64,000 bases of DNA from Amycolatopsis acidiphila. GTDB lineage: Bacteria; Actinomycetota; Actinomycetes; Mycobacteriales; Pseudonocardiaceae. Shown here in pieces: positions 8,138 to 15,785 of this stretch. Position 1 is the first letter of the stretch. Each line of letters opens with the position of its first letter. Both the position numbers and the translations under genes were made by a program. The DNA lies in NCBI RefSeq assembly GCF_021391495.1, contig NZ_CP090063.1, forward strand, positions 4,898,001 through 4,962,000, written 5' to 3'. The notes under the pieces were generated by a model, which saw only the letters and a list, made by a program, of their open reading frames with translations, was not told the DNA's origin and did no database searches.

Positions 8138-9216
8138 GCTCGCACCGGCACCCAGCCGCCGCCCTCGGCGCTGCGGTGGGCGGCGTCGATGATCTCCAGG
8201 CTGAGCAGCCCGTCGGCGAACGTCGGTATCGGCGTCGGTTTGCCCTCGAAGGCCGGCAGCCAGTCCTCGAGCATGAGGGCCATCGCGCGGCTCGCGTGGC
8301 CGGCGAGGCCGTGCGGCAACTGATCCGGTGCGGCCGGCGACCGCTCGGCGGGCGTCAGCGTCGCGAGACCGTCGTCGGTGGCCGCGCCCGCCCGGTAGCC
8401 GGTCTCCCGCAGGGTGCCGTCGCCGATCACCGTGCCGTCGGCGCCGAAGAGCTCCAGCCGGAAATGGTCGGCGTGGGCGCCGATCGTCGACACGCTCAGC
8501 ACGGCGAGCGCGCCCGAGTCCATCCGCATCAGCAGCGCCGAGGTGTCGTCGGCGGTGACCTCCAGCGTCCCGCCGCCGGGCAGCGAGCGGACCGGGATGC
8601 TGCTGCGCACCTCGGCGCACACGGCGGTGGGACGGCCGAGCAACGTGCAGAGGTAGTCGAGGTCGTGCACCAGCATCCCGGCGAGGTAGCCGCCGCCCTG
8701 GGCGCGGTCGTACATCCAGGTGGCCTGCAAGGGCCGTTCGGGACGCCAGTAGGACGCGCTGCGGCTGACCCGGGCGAAGTACGCCGTGCCGAGCAGGCCG
8801 GCGCCGACGCGTTCGGTGATGGCGAGCCACTCCGGGTTCCACCGGTTCTCGAAGCAGCATCCCGTCGGCCGCCCCGCGGACTCGGCCGCCTTGACCATCT
8901 CGCGGGCCTGAGCCGGATCGGTCGCCAGCGGTTTCTCGCACAGCACCGCCTTGCCCGCGGCGAGTGCGGCCACGGTGATCTCGTGGTGCAGTGCGGTGGG
9001 CGTGGCCACCGAGACCACGTCGAGGTCGTCGCGGGTGACGAAGGAGCGCCAGTCGGTGGACGTGTCCTCGATCCCCAGGCGGCCGGCGACCTTGCCGAGC
9101 CGTTCGGGCGTGCGGGCGCAGAGCGCGACCGGCTCGAATCCCCCGGCCGCCCGGTAGGCGGGAACCTGGACGTGCGCTCCCCAGCCGACCCCCACGATGC
9201 CGACCCGCAGTGCCAT
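8134..9216 (-). CDS. Gfo/Idh/MocA-family NAD(P)-dependent oxidoreductase
   Basis: A 360-residue two-domain dehydrogenase. The N-terminal Rossmann fold starts VGIVGVGWG, and the family lysine lies in the CEKPL motif near residue 94. The C-terminal alpha/beta domain contains HDLDYL with an expected catalytic His. Family members oxidise or reduce cyclic polyols, sugars and some ring alcohols. It leads the minus-strand operon with two LLM oxidoreductases and the isochorismatase-like protein, so it probably works on the same alicyclic intermediate. A GGGAGG ribosome-binding site precedes its ATG. The promoter is shared with the divergent CoA-transferase at 9305. Confidence 0.88.
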   Translation of the reverse strand: MALRVGIVGVGWGAHVQVPAYRAAGGFEPVALCARTPERLGKVAGRLGIEDTSTDWRSFVTRDDLDVVSVATPTALHHEITVAALAAGKAVLCEKPLATDPAQAREMVKAAESAGRPTGCCFENRWNPEWLAITERVGAGLLGTAYFARVSRSASYWRPERPLQATWMYDRAQGGGYLAGMLVHDLDYLCTLLGRPTAVCAEVRSSIPVRSLPGGGTLEVTADDTSALLMRMDSGALAVLSVSTIGAHADHFRLELFGADGTVIGDGTLRETGYRAGAATDDGLATLTPAERSPAAPDQLPHGLAGHASRAMALMLEDWLPAFEGKPTPIPTFADGLLSLEIIDAAHRSAEGGGWVPVRA

Positions 9217-9248
9217 GCCGCCTCCCGCTCATCGTTGCCCGGTCGACC

Positions 9249-9285
9249 ACTAATCAGGTAGATATTATAGCTGAGAATACTGATT
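9249..9285. promoter_or_regulatory. divergent promoter with AATATCTACCTGA-type operator
   Basis: Read on the minus strand, 9272-9249 gives AGCTATAATATCTACCTGAT, nearly the same as 32383-32402 (plus strand) and similar to 51241-51218 (minus strand). An inverted pair AATCAG (9252-9257) / CTGATT (9280-9285) brackets the A+T-rich core. The site lies between the Gfo/Idh operon and the divergent CoA-transferase, so it may control both. The binding protein is unknown. Confidence 0.5.
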
Positions 9286-9304
9286 TACAACGCCAGGAGG
9301 ACGC

Positions 9305-10393
9305 GTGACGGGAACGGGACCGCTGAGCGGGCTGCGGGTGCTGGAGCTCGCCGGCCTGGGTTCGGTCGCCGTCGCGGCGATGACCCTGGCCGACCTCGGT
9401 GCCGACGTGGTGCGGCTCGACCGGCCCTCGGGGCCCTACCCGGTGTCCGACGGCGATCCGATCCTGCGCGGGCGGCGCCACGTGCGTGCCGATCTCAAGA
9501 CCGCCGAAGGCCGCGCGGCGGCGCTGGAGCTCGCCGCCTCCGCCGACGTCCTGCTCGAGTCCCTGCGGCCCGGCGTGGCCGAACGGCTCGGGGTCGGCCC
9601 GCGGATCTGCCTGGCCCGCAACCCGCGGCTGGTCTACGCCCGGGTCACCGGCTGGGGCCAGGACGGGCCGATGTCGCACCTGGGCGGGCACGACCTCAAC
9701 TACGTCGCACTGACCGGGGTGCTGCGTGCGCTGGGCCGCGCGGACGAGCGCCCCGCACCGCCGCTGAACCTGCTCGGCTTCGCGGGCGGGGCGATCTTCG
9801 GCGTCGTCGGCGTGCTCGCGGCACTGCGCGAGGTCGAGCGCTCGGGGCGCGGTCAGGTCGTCGACGCGGCGATCGTCGACGGGGTCGGGCTGCTCGCACA
9901 GATGGTCTGGTCCTTCCGTCAGCGCGGGCAGTGGACCGAGGAGCGCGAAAGCAACCTCTTCGACGGCCACGCGCCGTTCTACGACACCTACCGCTGCGCC
10001 GACGGCGAGTTCGTCGCGGTCGCCGCGATGGAGCCGGTCTTCTACGCCAACCTCCTCGACGGGCTGGGCCTGGCCGGCGAGGACCTGCCCGCGCAGCTGG
10101 ACGAGAAGGGCTGGCCGGTGTTGCGCGCCCGGTTCACCGAGGTCTTCGCCGGGCGCACGCGCGACGAGTGGGCCGCGGTGTTCGAGGGCCGCGACGCCTG
10201 CCTGACGCCGGTGCTGAGGTTCAGCGAGGCCGCCGTCCACCCGCATCTGGCCGCCCGGTCGGCGGTCGTCAGCCGCGACGGCGTCCAGCAGGCGGCTCCC
10301 GCGCCGCGGTTCTCCCGGACCACGACGAGCGCCGCCCCGCCCCCGGTGCCGGACTCGCTCACCGCCGTGCTCGCCGACTGGCGGGACCGCTGA
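9305..10393 (+). CDS. family III CoA-transferase / alpha-methylacyl-CoA racemase-like
   Basis: A 362-residue CaiB/BaiF-fold protein resembling alpha-methylacyl-CoA racemases: GLRVLELAGLGSV at the start, the RLDRPSG strand, GHDLNYVALTGVL near residue 127 and the GRGQVVDAAIVDG segment. In characterised racemases a His in GHD(I/L)NY and an Asp in a GDFGGG segment are the base pair. Here the His is present, but the second segment reads NLLGFAGGA, without the Asp. Racemase activity is therefore doubtful and CoA transfer or a divergent epimerisation remains possible. AGGAGG lies five bases before the GTG start. It is transcribed divergently from the Gfo/Idh operon. Confidence 0.82.
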   Translation: MTGTGPLSGLRVLELAGLGSVAVAAMTLADLGADVVRLDRPSGPYPVSDGDPILRGRRHVRADLKTAEGRAAALELAASADVLLESLRPGVAERLGVGPRICLARNPRLVYARVTGWGQDGPMSHLGGHDLNYVALTGVLRALGRADERPAPPLNLLGFAGGAIFGVVGVLAALREVERSGRGQVVDAAIVDGVGLLAQMVWSFRQRGQWTEERESNLFDGHAPFYDTYRCADGEFVAVAAMEPVFYANLLDGLGLAGEDLPAQLDEKGWPVLRARFTEVFAGRTRDEWAAVFEGRDACLTPVLRFSEAAVHPHLAARSAVVSRDGVQQAAPAPRFSRTTTSAAPPPVPDSLTAVLADWRDR

Positions 10394-10492
10394 GGGGCCG
10401 CCGGTCCGGCGCTCACCGCTTCATCTCGTAGATCCCGGTCGGTGCGTCGCATCGGACCTGCCGCGACGGCGCTCTCTAGACTGGGCGGCACC

Positions 10493-11116
10493 ATGGACGA
10501 GTCAGCAGAACGGACGGTCGACACGAGCGACGCCGCGGAGGGCAAGCTCGGCCCGCGGGCGGCGCGCACGCGCAACGCCATCCTGCAGGCCTCGAAGCAG
10601 CTGTTCCTCGACCGCGGCTACGCGGGCACCCGGATCAACAACATCACCGACGCGTGCGGTATCTCCCGAGCCGGGTTCTACACCTACTTCCGCGACAAGC
10701 GGGAAATCTTCAACACCCTCGGCGAGGCGACCTACCACGAGCTGCTCGAGGTGATCGGCGCCCTGGACGACCTGCCCCGGCCGGCGTCCCGCGCCGACCT
10801 CGAGGGCTGGATCCGGCGGTACTTCGCGTTCATGGACGAGCACGGCGCGTTCATCCTGTCCGCGCAGTCGGGTCCGTCCGACGAGGACGTCCGGGTCGCG
10901 AGCAACCGGATGCAGATGCGGGTGGCGTTCCTGCTCGGGGTCGACCTGCGCGGCCGCCAGAAACATCCCACCGCCGCACCGGAGGCGCTCGGACTGGCCG
11001 CCCAGGCCATGATGGACCGCTCCTGGTATCACTGCCGCGCGCAGCAGCTGCCCATCGACGAGGACGACGTCATCGGCGTCATCACCGACTTCTTCGTGGC
11101 CGCGCTGGCGGGCTGA
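10493..11116 (+). CDS. TetR-family regulator, paralogue A
   Basis: A 207-residue TetR protein with helix-turn-helix INNITDACGISRAGFYTYF near residues 45-65. It closely matches the TetR at 15786 across the DNA-binding domain (GPRAARTRNAIL versus GPRAVRTRHAIL, and an identical ACGISRAGFYTYFRDKRE) and in the ligand domain (EALGLA, MDRSWY versus LDRSWY). Two regulators this similar probably read the same or overlapping operators, perhaps the TTGAC-N6-GTCAA sites nearby. No such palindrome precedes this gene itself. It converges on the thiolase-like gene six bases away. The ATG 10493 start sits before a normal N-terminal arm. Confidence 0.9.
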   Translation: MDESAERTVDTSDAAEGKLGPRAARTRNAILQASKQLFLDRGYAGTRINNITDACGISRAGFYTYFRDKREIFNTLGEATYHELLEVIGALDDLPRPASRADLEGWIRRYFAFMDEHGAFILSAQSGPSDEDVRVASNRMQMRVAFLLGVDLRGRQKHPTAAPEALGLAAQAMMDRSWYHCRAQQLPIDEDDVIGVITDFFVAALAG

Positions 11117-11122
11117 CCCGGC

Positions 11123-12310
11123 TCAGCGGGTGCTCAGCAGCATCGCGCCGCCGACCGGCCCGCCGCCGACGCCGACGACCGCGACCTCGGGATCGCCCGC
11201 GACCTGCCGCTCGCCGCCCTCGCCCCAGAGCTGGACGCACGCCTCGTGCAGGAAGCCCATGCCGTGCAGGCGCCCGCCCGAGAGCTGGCCGCCACTGGTG
11301 TTGAGCGGCAGCGTCCCCTCGAGCGCGATCCGCCCGCCGTCGTCGAGGAACTCGCCGACCTTGCCGTGCTCGCAGAACCCGAGCGCCTCCAGCCACATCA
11401 CGGTCAGGAAGCTGAAGCCGTCGTAGAGCTGCGCGACGTCCACGTCGGCAGGGCGCAGGCGGGTCCGGTCCCACAAGGTCGCCGCGGCGTCGTGCGCCGC
11501 CATGGTCGTCAGGTCCGCGCGCTGGTCCCAGGTGGCGCGCTCGAACATGCCGGTACCGACCGACTCGACGGTCAGCGGATGGCGCGGCAGGCCCTTCGCG
11601 GCGTCCCGGCGGGAGATGACGACGGCGGTGGCCCCGTCGCAGGGGACGTCGCAGTCGTACAGGCACAGCGGTTCCGAGATCATCCGCGCGCCGAGGTAGT
11701 CGTCCATCGTCATCGGATCGCGGTAGATCGCGTCGGGGTTGAGCCCGGCGTTGCGGCGCGCGTTGAGCGCGATGGTGCCCAGGTGCTCGCGGGCGAGGCC
11801 GAACTCGTGCATGTACCGCTGGGCCGGCATGGCCAGCCAGTTGGCCGCCGAGAGGGCGCCGAAGGGGCCGGTGTACTCCAGGTGCGGTGGCAGCTGACCG
11901 CCGGCGAACAGCACCGAGGCCCGGCCGCGGCTGGCCTGCGCGGTGGACTCCCACACCGACCGGAACACGACCACGTGGTCGGCGAGCCCGAGCGTCACCG
12001 CCATGCAGGCCTCGATGGCCGGACCGATCTGCGCCGCGGTCTCGGTCGCGGAGAGGTACCAGCGGCTGCGCAGGCCGAGCGCGTTGCGCACGTCGTGCAC
12101 GTTCGCGCCGGAGAACCCGGGATCGGGCACGCCGGGGCCGGGATAGCTGGCGATGCCGTCGACGTCCTCGGGCCGCAGACCCGCGTCGGCGATCGCACGC
12201 AGGACCGCCTCGACCGTCAGCTCCAGCCCGGTGCGCCCGAGCCTGCGGCCGACCTGGGACTTGCCCGCACCCGTGAGCACCGCCTTGCCCGCGAACGGCC
12301 CGCCGCTCAT
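11123..12310 (-). CDS. thiolase-fold protein lacking nucleophilic Cys (Ltp2/SCP-x-like)
   Basis: A 395-residue thiolase-superfamily protein of the SCP-x/lipid-transfer subgroup. The position of the nucleophilic Cys (CASG or CATG in thiolases) reads SATETA. The HDCF motif is AQLYDGFS with Tyr in place of His, and the C-terminal GHPxGATG motif is SGGRLHGMG. This pattern resembles steroid side-chain retro-aldolases such as Ltp2, which lack the Cys and work with a DUF35 partner. Here the gene directly follows and overlaps (ATGA) a DUF35 gene. I infer carbon-carbon cleavage of a beta-hydroxyacyl-CoA rather than thiolysis. The operon is controlled from the palindrome at 12767. Confidence 0.82.
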   Translation of the reverse strand: MSGGPFAGKAVLTGAGKSQVGRRLGRTGLELTVEAVLRAIADAGLRPEDVDGIASYPGPGVPDPGFSGANVHDVRNALGLRSRWYLSATETAAQIGPAIEACMAVTLGLADHVVVFRSVWESTAQASRGRASVLFAGGQLPPHLEYTGPFGALSAANWLAMPAQRYMHEFGLAREHLGTIALNARRNAGLNPDAIYRDPMTMDDYLGARMISEPLCLYDCDVPCDGATAVVISRRDAAKGLPRHPLTVESVGTGMFERATWDQRADLTTMAAHDAAATLWDRTRLRPADVDVAQLYDGFSFLTVMWLEALGFCEHGKVGEFLDDGGRIALEGTLPLNTSGGQLSGGRLHGMGFLHEACVQLWGEGGERQVAGDPEVAVVGVGGGPVGGAMLLSTR

Positions 12311-12747
12311 CGCTTCCCCCCAGCCGGCCGGAACAGCGGCAGCGCGAGCATGCAGTCCGGGCCTTCCCATTCCTCGAAGAACACTTCCACCTCGAGTCCG
12401 ATCCGGACGTCCTCCGGCGCGATGTCGACGATGTTGGTGATGAGCCGGACGTCGGGCTCATCGGCCAGCTCGACCATGGCCACGACGTAGGGCGGCGCGA
12501 ACCCGGGCACCCAGGGCTGCCGGTTGATCGTGAACGCGGCGACGGTGGCGCGCCCCGACACCGGCTCCGGGCCGACCTCCAGGCTGTGGCACCGCCAGCA
12601 GACCGGCCCCGGGGGGTGGAAGAAACGGTGGCAGGACCGGCAGCGGTGGATCAGCAGCTGCCCGTCGAGGCCGCCTGTCCACAACTTCGCCGACTCCGGA
12701 CTGGGACTGGGCAGCAACCGCTGCTCGGGCCGGACATAGCTGGTCAC
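12307..12747 (-). CDS. DUF35 OB-fold protein with zinc ribbon
   Basis: A 146-residue protein with a rubredoxin-like zinc ribbon (CRSC near residue 36 and CWRC near 50) followed by an OB-fold domain (GRATVAAFT ... APPYVVAMVEL). Such proteins bind acyl-CoA and partner with thiolases or thiolase-like aldolases; the DUF35 domain of ChsH2 is the best-known case. It starts at GTG 12747, 20 bp from the operator palindrome, and its stop overlaps the ATG of the thiolase-like gene. A heteromeric complex of the two is very likely (inference from gene fusion and pairing patterns in the family). Confidence 0.88.
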   Translation of the reverse strand: MTSYVRPEQRLLPSPSPESAKLWTGGLDGQLLIHRCRSCHRFFHPPGPVCWRCHSLEVGPEPVSGRATVAAFTINRQPWVPGFAPPYVVAMVELADEPDVRLITNIVDIAPEDVRIGLEVEVFFEEWEGPDCMLALPLFRPAGGKR

Positions 12748-12766
12748 GTGCTGACCCTAGAAGAAC

Positions 12767-12782
12767 TTGACATATTCGTCAA
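12767..12782. promoter_or_regulatory. operator palindrome, TTGAC-N6-GTCAA type (site 2)
   Basis: TTGACATATTCGTCAA; read on the minus strand it is TTGACGAATATGTCAA, one base different from site 1 at 2971. It lies between the divergent DUF35/thiolase-like operon (start 12747) and the crotonase gene (start 12831). Its position 20 bp from the DUF35 start codon fits repression by occlusion. Confidence 0.7.
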
Positions 12783-12830
12783 TTACGAGTCTGATGCGAG
12801 CAAAGCCACGGAGTTCGGGAGGCGCCCGCG

Positions 12831-13724
12831 ATGGGTCATCGCTACCTCGGTTACGAAACCCTCGAGGGGGGCCGGATCGCCCGCATCACGCTGAACCGGC
12901 CGCAGGCCCGGAACGCGCAGAACCGTGGCCTGCTGGTCGAACTGGGCGAGGCGTTCGAGCGGGCCGAAGCCGATGACGCGGTGCGGGTGGTGATCCTGCG
13001 TGGCGCGGGCGCCTCGTTCTCCGCCGGGCACGACCTCGGCACCGCGGAAAGCCTGGCCGAGCGGGAGCCGGGGCCGGACCAGCATCCGACGTACCGGCGC
13101 AACGGCAGCACACTCGGCGGTGCCGAGGGCCGGGTGCGGCAGGAATGGCACTACTACTACGAGAACACCAAGCGCTGGCGCAACCTCCGCAAGATCACCA
13201 TCGCGCAGGTGCACGGAAACGTGCTCTCCGCCGGACTGATGCTGATGTGGTGCTGCGACCTGATCGTCGCCACCGAGGGCACGGTCTTCGCCGACGTCGT
13301 CGGCACCCGGCTGGGCATGTGCGGCGTCGAGTACTTCGCGCACCCGTGGGAGTTCGGCCCGCGCAAGGCGAAGGAGCTGCTGCTCACCGGCGACTCGCTG
13401 GGCGCGGACGAGGCGCACGCGCTGGGCATGGTGAGCAAGGTCTTCAGGGCCGACGAGGTCTCCGAGCGCACGCTGGAGTTCGCGGCCCGGGTCGCGAAGG
13501 TGCCCTCGATGGCGGCACTGCTCATCAAGGAGTCGGTCAACCAGTCCCAGGACGCCATGGGGTTCAGCACCGCGCTTGACTCGTGCTTCACGCTGCACCA
13601 GCTCAACCACGCGCACTGGAGCGAGGTGTCCGGTGGCCAGGTCTACGTCGGCACCGCCGACTACGGCCTCGACGACTGGCGTGCCGCGCCCGCGATCCTG
13701 CCGGCCCGCCGCGACACCCCGTGA
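12831..13724 (+). CDS. enoyl-CoA hydratase/isomerase-family protein, atypical active site
   Basis: A 297-residue crotonase-fold protein. The substrate-binding elements are present (ITLNRPQARNA near residue 19, FSAGHDLG near 63, CDLIVATEG near 140). Compared with rat enoyl-CoA hydratase, the first catalytic Glu (in the usual PEI motif) is replaced in FADVVGTRLG, while the second is retained in AKELLLTG. The oxyanion loop reads HGNVLSAGLML rather than GxAxGGG. A hydrolase, isomerase or lyase role is as likely as hydration. A GGGAGG site precedes the ATG. It is divergent from the DUF35/thiolase-like operon across the site-2 palindrome, suggesting coregulation. Confidence 0.85.
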   Translation: MGHRYLGYETLEGGRIARITLNRPQARNAQNRGLLVELGEAFERAEADDAVRVVILRGAGASFSAGHDLGTAESLAEREPGPDQHPTYRRNGSTLGGAEGRVRQEWHYYYENTKRWRNLRKITIAQVHGNVLSAGLMLMWCCDLIVATEGTVFADVVGTRLGMCGVEYFAHPWEFGPRKAKELLLTGDSLGADEAHALGMVSKVFRADEVSERTLEFAARVAKVPSMAALLIKESVNQSQDAMGFSTALDSCFTLHQLNHAHWSEVSGGQVYVGTADYGLDDWRAAPAILPARRDTP

Positions 13725-13784
13725 AAGATCAATTCGCGGGTAGGATCCCGGTGCCATCGTCTTGACCCCCGAGGAGCATTGCCC

Positions 13785-14426
13785 GTGCCGAGCCTCCTGC
13801 GCCTGGACTCTTCCGCCGACACCCGGTCTTCCACATCGCGGGCGCTGACCGGGCTGTTCACCGAAACCTGGCGGGAGCTGAGCCCGGAGCACGAGATCGT
13901 CGAGCGAGACCTGCACCGGACGCCGCCGCCCCACCTGCCGGACGCCGCGCTGCACTACGCCCCGCGCCTGCGTGTCGACGGCGAACGGCCGGACCCGGCC
14001 GCGGAGGAGCGGCAGAACGCGTTGCTGGCCGAGCTCTCGGCGGCGGACGTCGTCGTGATCGGGGCGCCGATGTACAACTGGTCGGTCCCCTCGACCCTCA
14101 AGGCATGGCTGGACCACGTGCACGTACTCGGCACGACCGTGCCCTTCGACACGAAGGACCAGCCGCTGGCGGGCAAACCCGTGGTCGTCGTCTCCAGCCG
14201 GGGCGCCGCCTACGCGGGCACCCCGGACGCCGGCAAGGACCATACGGTCCCGCCGATCGTGCAGATCCTCGGCGACTCGATGGGCATGGACGTGACGGTG
14301 GTGACGGCGGACCTGACGCTGGCTGCCCGCGTTCCCGCGATGGCCCCGCTGGCGGATACCGCGCGGCAGAACCTCGAAGCGGCCCGGACGCAGGTCCGCG
14401 ATCTCGCCACCGAACTGGGCGGGTGA
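13785..14426 (+). CDS. flavodoxin-fold NAD(P)H oxidoreductase (azoreductase/quinone reductase type)
   Basis: A 213-residue FMN-dependent reductase. LLRLDSSAD at the N-terminus is the phosphate loop, [18 protein letters not shown] near residue 87 is the characteristic FMN-contact segment of AzoR-type enzymes, and [10 protein letters not shown] follows. It would reduce quinones or similar acceptors with NAD(P)H and may serve in detoxification or electron balance. I chose GTG 13785, eight bases after GAGGAG; the TTG two codons earlier is too close to that site. It ends in a strong terminator facing the amidohydrolase gene. Confidence 0.82.
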   Translation: MPSLLRLDSSADTRSSTSRALTGLFTETWRELSPEHEIVERDLHRTPPPHLPDAALHYAPRLRVDGERPDPAAEERQNALLAELSAADVVVIGAPMYNWSVPSTLKAWLDHVHVLGTTVPFDTKDQPLAGKPVVVVSSRGAAYAGTPDAGKDHTVPPIVQILGDSMGMDVTVVTADLTLAARVPAMAPLADTARQNLEAARTQVRDLATELGG

Positions 14427-14457
14427 ACCTCGGTGGGCGCGGTGCCCACCGAGGTTC
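14425..14457. terminator. strong bidirectional hairpin terminator
   Basis: A perfect 14-bp stem (GAACCTCGGTGGGC at 14425-14438 and GCCCACCGAGGTTC at 14444-14457) with a 5-nt loop separates the convergent reductase and amidohydrolase genes. Confidence 0.75.
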
Positions 14458-14463
14458 CGGGCC

Positions 14464-15687
14464 TCAGGCCGGGACCGCCTGCGGGGCGGTGTCGCCGGCG
14501 GGGTTGCGGACGGGGATACCGATGAAGCGGCGGGCGTTGTCGCCCATGAAGTCGCGGGTGCGCTTCTCGTCCATGCCCTCGGCGTACTTGTAGTAGCCGC
14601 GGGGCTCGGTCAGGCCCTCGGGGTGCGGGTAGTCCGAGCCGAACAGCACCCGGTCCCAGCCCACGGTCTCGACGACGTCGGCGACCGAGCCCTCCCAGAA
14701 CGGGCTGACCCAGATGTTGCGGCGGAACACCTCGAGCGGGTGCTCGGGGAAGGCCTGCGGCATCTTCGCGTAGGTGGCCTCGAAGTCGTCGAACAGCGGC
14801 TTGATCCAGGCGCTGCCGTTCTCCACGCTGCCGATCCGCAGGTTCGGGAAGCGCGTCAGCGTGCCGTGGCAGATCATGCTGGCCAGCATGTCGGAGATCT
14901 CGCGGTGGCCCAGCACGAGCCAGCGGAACGCGCTCATCTCCATGAAGTTGTTGGTCTCCGGCGGCTCCCACTGGTTGATGTAGCCGTCCAGCGGCGGCTG
15001 GCTCGCGTGGAACACCACCGGGATGCCCGCCTGCTGCACGTCGCTCCAGAACGGGTCGAACTCGGGCAGCGCGGGCGAGCGCCATCCCTTGAAGCCCTTC
15101 ACCGGAGCCGGCTTCATCAGCACCGCCTTGGCGCCGTTCTCGATGACGTACTCGAGCTCACGCCGGGCGTCGTCGACGAGCGCGGCGCTGATCACCGGCG
15201 TCATGTACAGCCGGTTCTGGTGGGTGTAGCCCCAGGTCTCGAGCATCCACCGGTTGAGCGCGTGGATCATCGCGACCACCAGCTCGGGGTCCTCGGCGGC
15301 CGAGTGCTCGACCAGGTTCGCCAGCGTCGGGTACACCAGCGCTTCGTCGACACCCTGCTCGTCCATCACGGCGATCCGTGGTTCCGGCCCGCGGAACGCG
15401 GGCAGCGCGTCGATCGGCTCGCCGGTCAGCTCGCGGAGGGTCTTGCCCTCCTTGTTCTGCCCGGAATAGAACTTTTCGTGCGCACCGGGCGCGGCCACCC
15501 GCTCGAACGTCGGGTTCGGGATGAACTCGGTGATCTTGCCCAGGATCGCGATCCGGGTCCGCTTGCCGACCTGGACGAACTGGACCGACCGGCGGTAGCG
15601 CTCCGGCAGGTACCGGGTCAGCGCCTCCGGCGTCTCGTACATGTGCTGGTCGGCATCGAAAATCGGTGCGTCGGTGAATTGAGCCAC
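14464..15687 (-). CDS. amidohydrolase-2 family metal-dependent hydrolase/decarboxylase
   Basis: A 407-residue TIM-barrel enzyme of the ACMSD-like amidohydrolase group. A metal-binding D-x-H sits near the N-terminus (FDADQHMYE), with IPVVFHASQ mid-protein and LFGSDYPHPEG near the C-terminus carrying the expected catalytic Asp. Family members decarboxylate or hydrolyse ring-cleavage acids. I chose GTG 15687, preceded by GGGGAAGAG; the frame remains open upstream but would run through the operator. It is transcribed divergently from TetR paralogue B across site 3. A second, similar enzyme lies at 27981-29168, so the island encodes at least two such steps. Confidence 0.85.
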   Translation of the reverse strand: MAQFTDAPIFDADQHMYETPEALTRYLPERYRRSVQFVQVGKRTRIAILGKITEFIPNPTFERVAAPGAHEKFYSGQNKEGKTLRELTGEPIDALPAFRGPEPRIAVMDEQGVDEALVYPTLANLVEHSAAEDPELVVAMIHALNRWMLETWGYTHQNRLYMTPVISAALVDDARRELEYVIENGAKAVLMKPAPVKGFKGWRSPALPEFDPFWSDVQQAGIPVVFHASQPPLDGYINQWEPPETNNFMEMSAFRWLVLGHREISDMLASMICHGTLTRFPNLRIGSVENGSAWIKPLFDDFEATYAKMPQAFPEHPLEVFRRNIWVSPFWEGSVADVVETVGWDRVLFGSDYPHPEGLTEPRGYYKYAEGMDEKRTRDFMGDNARRFIGIPVRNPAGDTAPQAVPA

Positions 15688-15740
15688 GGTCTCTTCCCCT
15701 TCGGCGGCCTTCCGTACTCCAGCACGAACGTTAAGTCTTA

Positions 15741-15756
15741 TTGACGAAAGTGTCAA
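15741..15756. promoter_or_regulatory. operator palindrome, TTGAC-N6-GTCAA type (site 3)
   Basis: TTGACGAAAGTGTCAA, one base different from site 1, sits 53 bp before the amidohydrolase start and 29 bp before the TetR ATG at 15786. Its place upstream of a TetR gene points to autoregulation. A related sequence, TTGACGATATTGTCAT on the minus strand, lies inside the first codons of that TetR at 15808-15823. Confidence 0.72.
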
Positions 15757-15785
15757 GTTGACTCTGCCTGCTACTCTTGCCACCC

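Noticed and set aside
12748..12830. Interpretation of the TTGAC palindrome as only a pair of -35 boxes
   Set aside because: The whole 16 bp, including the variable centre, is conserved at three sites, more than -35 elements alone would require; an operator is the better reading, though -35 overlap is possible.
13779..13784. TTG start for the flavodoxin-like reductase
   Set aside because: Only two bases separate it from the GAGGAG ribosome-binding site; GTG 13785 has proper spacing.
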